Source of the DNA: Diphasiastrum complanatum
Lineage: Eukaryota > Streptophyta > Lycopodiopsida > Lycopodiales > Lycopodiaceae
Direction of reading: 5' to 3'
NCBI GenBank assembly: GCA_029204225.1
Contig: CM055100.1
Location: 66,034,322-66,098,321, forward strand
Length of the DNA: 64,000 bases
Every line of letters begins with the position of its first letter. The first letter of the stretch is position 1. Positions 23,801-35,800 of this stretch are shown piece by piece. The notes under the pieces were generated by a model that was not told the DNA's origin, made no database searches, and saw nothing but the letters and a program-made list of their open reading frames with translations. Both the position numbers and the translations under genes were made by a program.

Positions 23801-26800
23801 TTAAAAATGAATACAAGGGAATCAGTGAAGCATTATTTTACACAGGTAAAATATCTTCGAGGACAACTTATAGTGGTTGGAGAAAGTGTCCCAGATTTAG
23901 TATTGGTATCCATTATGCTTAATAGCATACCACTAGCTTATTAGAATTTTGTCATGATGTTATCTTTACGGGAGACCAGACGTACCTTTGACGAATTAAA
24001 TGCTATTCTATTACAAGAGGAAATGAGATGTCATAATCTTATGAATAGGGAAGATTTTAAAGAACAAGCGTTCATAGCAAAGAAGTAGGCAAATTTTGAA
24101 GAAAGGTGAAAAGTGGGAAAAGAACAAGGGGAAGAAAAACCAGCAATAAAATTGGGAGAACAATTGTAAATCGGACCAAGAGGAAGATGAGACAAGGCAA
24201 ATTCGTATAGGATCTTGGCAATTGTGAATTGTTTTCAGCATCAACATCTTCATGTGATTTCTCAAGGGAAGAAGAATGTTGGTTTATCGATTCATGGTCA
24301 TCAAAAGCATATGACACACCACGACGAGATTGGCTATCTAGTTTTCAACAACTAGACAATTATACTTACGGCGTCAAGGGTGTTGGGAAGGTACATATTC
24401 AATTACCTTCAAGAAAGGTTGGTGATATCAAGGATGTCCTTTATGTACTTGGCATAAAGAACTTACTCTCAGTTTTAGCAATAGCAAAGCAACATATGGT
24501 TGTAAAGTTCAATGAAGAGTGATGTCTTATCAAGAAGAAGAACAATGAAGTGGTAGCTGAAGGGATTCTTGTAAGAAGATTGCATCAAGCTAGAATTGGT
24601 GATGTTGAAGGGACTAGCAAGTTATGGTTTGGACATTTGAATTCTAACAGTTTACAAGTTTTGAGGAGATTTAATATGGTTATAGGTTTACCTCAAGTAT
24701 TGTTACATCACAAGTTCTATGAAGGTTGTGTCTTCGGAAAACATCATAGACAAAATTTCTAGGGCAAGAAAAATTGTAGAGGTTGTTCATGTAGATTTGT
24801 GTGGTCATATGAAAACACAATCTCATGGTGGAGCAAGTTATTTTATGGTGTTTGTGGATGACTATTCTAGGGAGATATGGGTATATCTTCTCAAGAATAA
24901 GGGTGAGGCATTCAGATGCTTTACTTGGTTTAAGGCACAGGTGGAAAAAGAAACAGGTAGATAGATAAAGATGCTCCATTCAAATAAAGGGGGAGAGTAT
25001 TTTTCTATAGAATTTCAAATGTTTTGCTGGGACAATGGTATAAAGGACGGTTTGCAAGTACATAAACGCCTCAACAAAGTGGAGTTGCAGAAAGAAAGAA
25101 CCACTCCATTGTGGAAACTGCTATGAGCATGCTTAAGAGTAAGAATCTTCCAAATTCATTTTGGGGTGAAGCAGTTAAAACAACAGTTTATTTTTTGAAT
25201 AGAAGTCCTACTAAAGCGGTACAAAATTTAACCCTAGCAGAAGCTACAGATAAGAAACCTAGTGTGAGTCATTTGAGAGGTTTGGGAGTAATGCATATGC
25301 TCATATACCTAAGGACATGAGAAGCAAGTTGGATCCAAAGGCAATAAAGTGTTTGATGCTAGGATATGATGATTAAGAAAATGGATACATGCTTTATGAC
25401 ATTGAAGGAAAGAAAGTCATTATAAGTAGGGATGTTATCTTTGATGAGATGGGATCTCATAAAGATACTGAAATATCTTGTGAGAAAGAGCAGGATGATG
25501 GTATTCCTTTACATGAATCTGAATCATCAACACATGAATCGGCTACACCAACTCATTTGCCTAGAGACGAAGCCTTGAAAGAGATAAGAAAAAGGAAAGA
25601 GAGGTCACGTACATGGGATACTTATTCACCTCCAATTTCACCAGGTAGGAAGCATCCTACACCGTTTAATAGAAAGTTACATAGGTATTACTATGAGACT
25701 ATTAAAGATGGAGTTATTTTGGAACAGGGAGAGTCAAGTAAATAGGGAGCTCAAAGTGCAACGAGGCTTGAGTAGAAACATGAAGATCAACATGGGGATC
25801 AACATGAGAATGAAGATGTACAATTTGCATTAATGGCTAGAGTTTTGGAAGCTAAGGATCCATCTACTTTCAGGGACGCTGGAAAAGAGGAAATTTGGAG
25901 AAAAGCTATGGATGAAGAGTACAATTCAGTTCTGAAGAACAAGACTTGGCTTGTTCAGTTACCAACAAGTAAGAAGGCAATTGGAAGCAAGTGGAACTAT
26001 GAACTAAGTATAAATAGGATGGTTCTATAGACAAACATAAGGCAAGGTTGGTTGCAAAAGGGTATGCTCAACAAGAAGGGATTGACTATGAAAAAACTCT
26101 TGCACCAGCTGCTAAGATGACTACTATGAGGACAATTTTTTCATTGGCAATTGGGATATCCAACAAATGGATGCTAAGAGTGCGTTCCTAAATGGCTTTC
26201 TTGAGGAAGAAGTCTAGCTGATCCATAAGCCATTCCTGAATGGCTTATGGATCAGCTAGAGGCTTACATAGTAGCAGGATAGGAAGACAAGGTTTGCAAG
26301 TTGGACAAGGCTTTATATGGACTTAAGCAAGCACCTAGGGCATGGTACACAAGGATTGATACATACTTTGAGAAGCTTGATTTTTAGAGGAGTGCAGGGC
26401 ATAACCTTTATGTTATGATAAAAGGCAATCAGATGGTTATTGTATTGATGTATGTTGATGATCTTATCATCATAGGTTCTAACCAAGTTTTGATTCAGAG
26501 TATTAAGAAATATCTCTCATCAGAGTTTGACATGAAAGATCTTGGTTCACTACAGTACTTTCTAGGGATTGAGATATGGAGAGTAAGTAGCACATGGTCT
26601 ATCTATTTCTCAATCTAAGGATGCACATGAACTTCTTGAAATATTTGGGATGTCAGAATGCAAATCTATTTCAACTCCATATGATTGTGGTTGTAAGAAT
26701 TCGAAAGCTAAGAAAGATCAAGATGTAGATGAAACGCTATATAGACAACTTGTTGGAAGTTTGATCTATCTAACAACTACTCGACCAGATATTGCATATG

Positions 26801-29800
26801 TTGTTAGTACGGTTAGTCAGTTTATGCCTAAGCCTAAGCAGGTTCACTAGAAAGTTGCAAAGCAGATACTAAGATATATTAAAGGTCCTATATGATTTGG
26901 TATCTTCTATGGAAGACTAGATGATGTATAGTTGCAAGGGTATGTTGATACGGATTGGGCTGGAAATGTGGAAGACTATAGGTTATGTTTGAAATCCTGG
27001 TTCAGGTTTCGTATCTTGGAGTTGAAAGAAGCATTTTACCATTGCATTATCATCTATAGAGGCAGAATACCAAGCTATTACGAGTGCAGCATGTGAGCCA
27101 ATATGGTTACAAAGGGTTCTGCATGATCTTCATATGGTATAAGAAACACCTACAATACTATATTGTGATAACCAGAGTTCTAGCGAGTTGGCAAAGAATC
27201 CATTTTTTCACCACAAATCAAAACATATTGAAATATTTGGAGTTATCACACAACAATCCCAACTTTCTCAAAAGCTTCCTTAATCATCAAGAATCCTCTT
27301 TGTGGTATTGTCCATGGTTGCCATAGATTGAAACAGAATAGATCTAAGAAATTTGGGATTGAAGAAGTTTGAGAAAAGGGTGGCAAATCTCTCTGCCCCC
27401 CTGGAAACAAATACTGTGATTAGAAAAAGTTTTAGCTCGGTCCATCGATTGCTTTACATTTCCCTTATTCAACTCAAGCATTTGTTTCATTTGATTTGGA
27501 AGTTTAATGCTATGAACTCTTTGAGGCATTCCTTTTGTAGTTGGATTGTGGGCCCAAATGGACTCATTTTTTTAGCTTTTATTGTTATATGCAAGCTCCA
27601 ACAATGGCTAGTAGCTCCTATTGTGCTTGCTTAAAACTCACGAACTACACCCTGAGCATATCTTTGAAACTTTGGTTAACTCTCCTAATTCGTCCATTTG
27701 TTTGAAGATGATTAGTACTTTTGCATCCCCAATTGCACCTTTGGCTTATCAAACACAATAGTCCAAAAGCCACCGGTAAATCATGAATCTCTTTTGGACA
27801 TCATGGATAAAAGTAACACATGAAGTTTGAATACATGCTGAATAAAATGAGCCATGTTCATGACTCATGAGTCTATCAACTACAACTAAGCAATGTCATG
27901 TTGTTGTTGTGTATGTGGCAAGTGTGTAATAAAGCTCATCAAAAGGTTTTCCAGTCTCCTTTTTGGAATAGGCAAATAATTTGACAATGTAGGGACTTTA
28001 ATTCTTTCAGCCTTATCATTTTGACACTTCAAATAATGTGTTATGTAATGGTAAATATTCTCTCTTAAGTTTAGGCCACTAGAAGTTATGTTCGATGAAC
28101 TCATAGGTCCTCACTCTAGGAAATCAAATCTCATGAGGATTAGGTTGTTTTTATTTGGAATTTGGATTAAGCTTGCTTGGATAATCGCTTGTTCTATATT
28201 TGTTAAAGAACACAATACTTTGCAAAGTATGAGTCAGTAGAAGAAATCCCAATTAGAAGAATAATGCAAAACATCTTCTAGGTGCATGGATATTGGGCCA
28301 TAGTGTAGATGTACAAGGGTCGTTCAATGTCATTCAATGCTTTGTGCGATCTAAATATGACAAAGCAAACTTGGTTTTGATGCAAGTACGTGTATGATTT
28401 AGTTTTCCTAATACAGTAATACCTTGTAATTCTTATAATTTTGATTGTTACCCAAATCTTCCATTTCTTTGTGCTGCATGGAAATTTCATAAAGTTCCTA
28501 AAAGGCCTAGGTTTATTGCAGCAACCTATAAAACTACGTTGACTGACCTTTCTAAGTGGCTAAATAATTGCTTCAAAGAGTTGCTTCCTTCTATTAAAGA
28601 GCTTGGGATAAACTTACTAAAGGATGCAGATGTTCCTGTTCGTTGTAGTTGGATTTTAAACAAATCTGTAGGTATTGTAGAAGTAATAAAGGTTTTCAAC
28701 TCCTCGCGTACTTGAGAAGAAAAAACCCAACCTATGCTTTGTCAAACCTATGACTTCACAACACTTAACACTAATCTGAAGTTTAATATAATAACTTAAA
28801 CATAATTCACATGCCTCATATTTTTTCAAATATTTCAAATTCTGTTGAATATGGAGTGATCACTTCTCAATTCTACAAGTTTTCTTGTCCTTGTACTAGT
28901 AGAGATGCTTTTGTAGACCAGTCAAGGAATCTAATCATTTTGTACTCTATAAGGGTTACTTGTTTAAGAAAATCATGAGAAAAGTTCGAATTGTTTTAGA
29001 CTCTTTTGGTTTTATCTTTGGTATTTCAGCTTATGGTATGTTTAAGATGATTAGTAATAGAGTCCAGAACAGTGGGGAGCTAAGGAGCCCGCTTTGTTTC
29101 TAGTATTTTGTCTTTGTTTCAGTAACTCGTATACATATTATGACCTTGTTCTTATTTATTTTATTTGATTTTTAATTAGATCTATAAATTTTTTAAATTA
29201 TAAATTTTGAATTTTATTATATTTGAATTATTATCATTATTATTATTTTTTCTTTCTTCTTGCTGGTTGTCTTTTACTTCTTAGTCAAGTTTCAACACTG
29301 GGTCTACCAAGAGAATCCGGATTCTTTCAAAACCCAGTTAGCAACTTATGCTTGGGTACTGATGAGACATAAGCAATGCTGTTTGGCTAAGATTTGTTAT
29401 TTATTGAATTTTATATTATTGTTTTGACTTAGATCCTTTGACTTTTTGAGTTGCTCATATATTGTTTTTCAGCTTACCTTATGACATCACTGACTTCTCT
29501 ATATAAATTTGTGAAATTGGATATATTCAAATTTCACAAAGAGATATATATATACATGACAAGTGTCCTTCTGACCAGTCAACCATTACCTTTTAGGAGG
29601 TTAGTTCCATCCAGTCTCTAAATGAGGCCTAGTACCCTTATGCCAATTACAAGCATGCACTTTTTACTATTGATCCTCCTCTTGGCATCCATGTACAAAG
29701 CCACCATAGGCCTGTGACTTGGCTATTTTTTTTTACAATGGATAATCATATTTTCACATTTTCATATAGGGACAGGGATATAGAAGATTATTGCACATAG

Positions 29801-32800
29801 CTACAAGATCAAATGATTGTACAAATAGTAAATACTTAGAAAATGGTGATTTCATTGAATGTAGATGCCCTAAATTAACTGTTAACTACAACACTTTTAT
29901 GTAGACTGATATATTTCCTGAAATATCAACTTCAATGAACTCTTACTGCTTTGCTTTCCAATTTGATCATTTTTAGCTATTACATAAATTCTTTTAGCCA
30001 TTTTTCAATCACTACATACACTTGGAATAAATGTCCAACAGTAAAAAAACAAACTCAACAAAAGTACTTTTTTACTACATCTTTTAGGAAAGCGCGTCAA
30101 AATTCTGTATGAGTTCTTGATGCAGTTATTTATCATACTAAGTTCTAACAGATTTTTCAATCGTTCTATGTACAGGAAAGCGGCCTCTTGCCGATGTATG
30201 GGCTCTTGATACGGCAGCCAAGCCTTATGAATGGCGGAAGCTGGAGCCAGAGGGAGACGGCCCACCGCCGTGCATGTAAGTTCATGAAAGAGTGATTCAT
30301 AACGTTATTTCTCATCTGCTTCAGTTTATGCATGCTTCTTGTCCTCCCTTACCCATACTTTTATTGAATAAGAGTAGTTCATTGACTGGAAAATCTTTTC
30401 TATCTCGTCATTGTCAGAGGAGACTCAATAGCTGTCATGCCGTTAACAGCTATGTGTAAATGGAATCGGTTAGACCTATGTATAAGCTTGCAAAACTGCA
30501 TTTTGATTTGTTTGCATGTATTTTCTTTGTTGCTAAAGATGTTGCAGCTTTTGAATTTTAAAGCTTAGTTACTGTGTTTTGGGATATTTACAACATCGAA
30601 GCAATTTTTTGGGCTTAAATCATAATGCTCAATTCAGCAAGAGTTGTCAAAAGGATATTTTGTGTTTTTTTAGGTATGCAACGGCTAGTGCACGCTCGGA
30701 TGGACTTTTACTTCTCTGTGGAGGAAGAGATGCCAACAGTGTGGTACAAGCAACTTATTGTTATTACTTTCATACACTTCTAGTATACAGTTGATAAATG
30801 TATTGCATTTGAAAAATAAAAAATGCTGCACACAAATCATTGACCTTTGTTTTTTCCCACGAAGTAGTTTTATAATAGCTTTTTAGTGTATCTCACTACT
30901 TTTTGGGTGCCTGTTGTAGCCCTTGGCCAGTGCTTATGGTCTTGCAAAGCACAGGGATGGCCGATGGGAATGGGCTATAGCACCCGGTATCTCTCCTTCT
31001 CCAAGATACCAACATGCAGCTGTAAGATTGTTCTCTACATATTGCACTTTAAGCTCATATTGAGTTATTATTATAACTTATGGTTTAGCTAAACTCGTGT
31101 GTCTTTAAGATGGTGTCTGAAGCTCATGTGCTTCTGCAAATGTAGGTCTTTGTGAATGCCCGTCTGCATGTGTCTGGTGGAGCTCTTGGAGGTGGTCGCA
31201 TGGTTGAAGATGCTTCTAGCATTGCAGGTCAGCTACAGTGTACAATTGTTCACAGCACTTGATCCTGCTCCCCTTTCATAGTGCTTTACACTCAGTTGGG
31301 AATTCATGAAACGTGCAGTCGCATGTTGAGCATGAGTGTCATAATGTCAATAAGATTTCTGCTCTAGGAGTTAAACCTCACAAGAACATTCAGTAAGATT
31401 GAATCGACAATAACTGGGTTTTGTTGGCCCATCTGTTGATCCCGATTAGCAGTTATACTGGACTTGGTCATAGAAAGCTAGAAATTATGGGCTCACTTGT
31501 AAACACCTCCCAAAGGGTTAAAGTATGGTGTTTTTGAGCTAGATCCTTACATACTTATAAAAATCATGTATTGAAAGATTCGAACTGCATTGTTACTAAG
31601 CCTTTCTCTTGTCAATATTTGATGCATGTTTCTAGTACTCGATACTGCGGCTGGAGTTTGGTGTGATAGCAAAGAGGTAGTTATGAGTCCACGAACAGGC
31701 AGGTATAGTGCTGATGCTGCAGGAGGTGATGCATCTGTTGAGCTCACAAGACGTTGTCGGCATGCTGCAGCTGCTGTTGGTGACCTTATTTTTATATATG
31801 GTGGGCTTAGGGGAGGTAAGTTTCAGTTCCACTTCTAGCGTCCTGTTTTGTAGTGCCTTGGATGTTTTTTAATGTCGAATTTGTGCTTTTGAAAACTTGC
31901 CAAAAATCCTAAGTCTTTCTGGACTCAGCGATCCCTATTTAAGTGTGCTGGCTAATAAATCTTATAACTATTGCTGGCCTTATGGGACCTACGTTATTGT
32001 AGACACGGACGATGAAGTTGATGGTTTAAGACTTTGTAGTTGGACTCTGTAGGGTGAAGATTGATGTCTCCTTTGTTTGTTATGTATCATCCTATTCCTA
32101 ACATCCATATATGGCTTCAATGAATGATGTTTACTTTTCTAAATGTTAAGACTCAAAATTGTGTCCCATGACGCTTTTGGTCGGTTTCTGTTGTAAGCTT
32201 TGCTTACTTGCAGAAGGTTTCTCTTGAATGTTTGTTGATCTCAAAACAACATCAGTGCCTAAACACATTCATAATTTTTTTTGCATTCAAGAAGTGAATT
32301 TGAAAGTGGAATGTAATTGACTTTTTACTTTGAAAGAACTTACTCTGTACTGTCAATTTCGCTTTTAATAAAAATCATAAACAAGTTAGTACTTTTTCAT
32401 AGGTATTGAAATGTGCACTATGTGTTATTTTCATATGTTGCTAGTCATGGACAAAATGGAATTTTTCATTTGTATGGCAATGATGGCACCAGCTTGTCAA
32501 GTTTATGCTCTGCAGGCTTCTTTTCCCTTACAAACTAGAGAGAGTTAACAACAAAGGCAACATATCAAAGAGATTGCAAGACACTGTAAAACTTCAGTAC
32601 ATCTGTGCAAGCAAACAGAAAGATCCAAAACTTCTGAACCGGAAATGTGTTCGTCTTTAAGATCCAGATCCTCCCTACAATGATGAAGATAAACAAATTA
32701 TTTGAAGTCTTTTTGATTACTGTTTTAAATAATTAAATCAATTATGTCTTGCTGGATAGCGGAGTAAAGGACACGTAAAAATAATTGTAGGTTTAATATT

Positions 32801-35800
32801 TGACCAGATGTTTACCTTCAATAAGAACTGGCATTCTTTGTTATTTTTTCAATTATAGGTCCAAGACTCACTATTCAGCTGAAGTGTACAAGGGATATCA
32901 TGTTAAAATTGCTGGAAGTTTGACAATCAATTAGTTTCTCAACAGCAAAGGAAGCAACAATAGTGTGACTTTACCTTCTTTCACGAGAAGGCTCACTTTT
33001 TTGTGGAGAATATATCAATGAAGAGCTTTTTCGCTTGTCATGGGACCTTTTCGACAGATGTCTTTTTTAAGGAGAATTCCCATGTTGCCAACTCTCATGA
33101 CTTTCTACACTCCGAGGCCTGATGATATTGAAGCTGTTGGTAGTAGTATTACATTCTGAACTAAGAATTTTTTTGTGAATTGGGTGTAATATCTCCTTGA
33201 ATCTCGATTCGATCATAATTGAATTGTGATTTTGGATTGAATCATGATGATTGATTCGAATGAGATTGTATGGAGATCTGGTGTGTGGCAATAAAAGGGG
33301 GATTTAAACTGGCCAAATTTTGGCCTTTTGTTCATAGTGAGAAGGAGAGAGTGTGGAGTGAGAGGAGAGAGCATGGGAAGAAGAGAGGAGAAAAAAGTGG
33401 AAAAGAGGGAATACAATGGGAGAACGAGGGACAAGAAAAGAAGACCGAAACAAGGAAGAATCAAAGAAGAGAAAGAGAAGTAGAGGAGGAAGAAAAGATA
33501 GAAGAAGAGCTGGTAGAAGACAACAAAGAAGAAGAAGAGGAAGAAGAAGAGAGTCAAGAAACAGAGGAAGAAGACAACAAAGAAGGAGAAAAGGAAGTAG
33601 AGCAGGGTCTAGAAAAAGAGGAAGAAGAAGAGAAAAAAAGAAGAGGAAGAAGATTGGGAAGAATAAAAAGACCTAGAGAAGAAGAAGAGGAGAAAGAAGA
33701 AGAAGAGGAGAAAGAAGAAGAAGAGGATAAAGAAGAGGGAGAGGAGCTTAGAGGAGGTAGTGTATAACAATTCTATTGCTCGTATCTTTTTCTCCTCAGC
33801 TACTTCAACTTCCGTAATTTTTGTCTTGAAATACTCAAAGGAGCACTCACACAATCGTCGAACATTATACAACTGATTGCCCAACTAAGTATTAGCTGTT
33901 ATTAAGTAATGTCTAAGTTTTAACTTCTAACTAGCATTACTCTCTTTGTATCGCTTTCTCTCTCCCTTGCAAACTGCCAGTTTTTCACTGTGGTGAGATC
34001 CTAGGATCCTGCTTGGGATCACGAAGTAGTCTCTTTGAGATAAGGAAATTTGAGCTCGAAGAAGTGGATGTGCAACTATTGCAGAATAGATAAACATGGG
34101 TGGCCCTATAAGAATCATAGTTATGGGAAACATTTCCCACCGGGAAATGCAGCCCCTCGGGGAAACGAGAAACATGAAATGAGAAATGGGATATGGGAAA
34201 TAGGGAAACGATACATTATCATTGTTGGAATGTAAATGGAATTGCTTACATTACCATAGGTTACTTTGACCCAAAAGGTCGAGAGTTGTGTAACCATGGT
34301 CATCTATTATATTAGGCCTACTAAAATGTTGAGGAGTAAAATGTTGGGAGGATGCGATGCAAGAGGAGTAAAATGTTGGGAGGATGCGATGCAAGAGGAG
34401 TATAACTCACTCATGAAGAACCACACTTGTGTTCTTGTTGATCTTCCACATGGGGCTGGAATCTTCATCTCTCAACAACGATACATTGAGCAGATGTTGA
34501 AACAATCTTCTTTTTTGAAGTCACCGCAAGTTAATGCATATCATGGATGCATCAGTGAAAAGTTTCATGCGAAACCTTTTCAAGTCGATGTTCTAGCAAA
34601 GGCTGAAAAATTCAAGCACTCTTTGGAACATTTTTGTACCAATCGAGGAGGGAATCAACATGTGTCAATTAGTACTTTTGTTCAAAGTGTTAAGAGTGAG
34701 CATTTGATTGGAGAGAATTTTTCATTACTTGAAGAATCTTCTATGTCATCCCATACCTCTTCGAGGGATAGCTTTGATGACGCCATCGTTGATGCATCTC
34801 TTGATAGTTTGCTAAAATTTTATGATGAAGATGTTGGACAGCAGGTTCAGTCATCTTCTTTTGGTCATTTACAGCCCATTTTACATCATGAGCAGTCCAT
34901 TATGCTTCAGGAACAGCCTGCGGAAGATTATGGACAACATGGTCCATGTTGGGAACACTTTGGGCAGCAAAGTGTTGAGCAGCCCATATTAGTTCCTTGT
35001 CGGCTATTGGAGACTTTGCAGGACAACAAAGATATGTCTTACTACGAAAGGAAGGCACATGCCTCTTTAAAATCAGTACCTCATGCTGATGTTTTTGGTT
35101 CTACACTTACTCTTCATCATGATGTTGGTACATTGCCTATTCTATGTGAGCAAGTCATTGATGGTAAGGTTTGGGAGGATGTGATGCCAAAGGAGTTTGG
35201 TACTCTTTTTTATTGTCCTTATGGTAAGAAGTTTTTTCGAATGATGTGGGAGCCTATGATGGATTACAAGTCCATGTTTCGACTTATTGCCGAGTTTATG
35301 TTGGTTCCCTACTTCAGATGGAGCATGCAAATCCTCACCCTTCGACTTGATGCTTCATTATTACGCATTCTTTTCCTTTTATATGTTGGACATGATTAGG
35401 GATGAGATTTCGACTACTTCGGTGCGAAGTTTATTTGGCGACATGAAGTTCGGACAACAAGTTGCATTTTTCTCTTTCGAGAAGTTACTTCATGTTATGT
35501 TATGCATTTCCATTTATGGAGGATGTTGGAATGTAAATGGAATTGCTTACATTACCATGGGTTACTTTGACCCAAAAGGTCGAGAGTTGTGTAACCATGG
35601 TCATTTATTATATTAGGCCTACTAAACTTAGAGTTAGCTAAGTTAGTATGAAATTAACTTGGTAGGGACTCATGGGTCCACTAGGCCTAATTGTGACATT
35701 AAGTACCCCAACTTGACATATTGGAGGTACCTTATTCTTTCTATGTAACTTATAGAAAGTTGGATAGTCAATAGTCAAGTAGTTGGAAAGCCAATAGTCA

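Larger units (their letters stand above)
20809..30175. other. BSL intron 5 (9.4 kb), transposon-filled
   Basis: Splice sites are GTAATC at 20,809 and TACAG ending at 30,175. The stretch 20,809-21,430 has no feature beyond AT-rich DNA with weak repeats. From 21,439 to ~29,090 it holds a hAT-type miniature element, gypsy and copia fragments and a Penelope-like RT piece. From about 29,100 to 30,175 there is AT-rich DNA without recognisable coding. Such a large intron must still be removed accurately if the gene works. Confidence 0.85.

Noticed and set aside
33180-33265. Possible further hAT-type end with GATTCGAT/ATTGAATC words
   Set aside because: A short-word cluster is present, but no matching inverted end or 8-bp duplication was found.
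33270-33767. 165-codon Glu/Lys/Arg-rich frame
   Set aside because: A polypurine strand excludes most stop codons and yields such peptides automatically. No start context or domain supports it.
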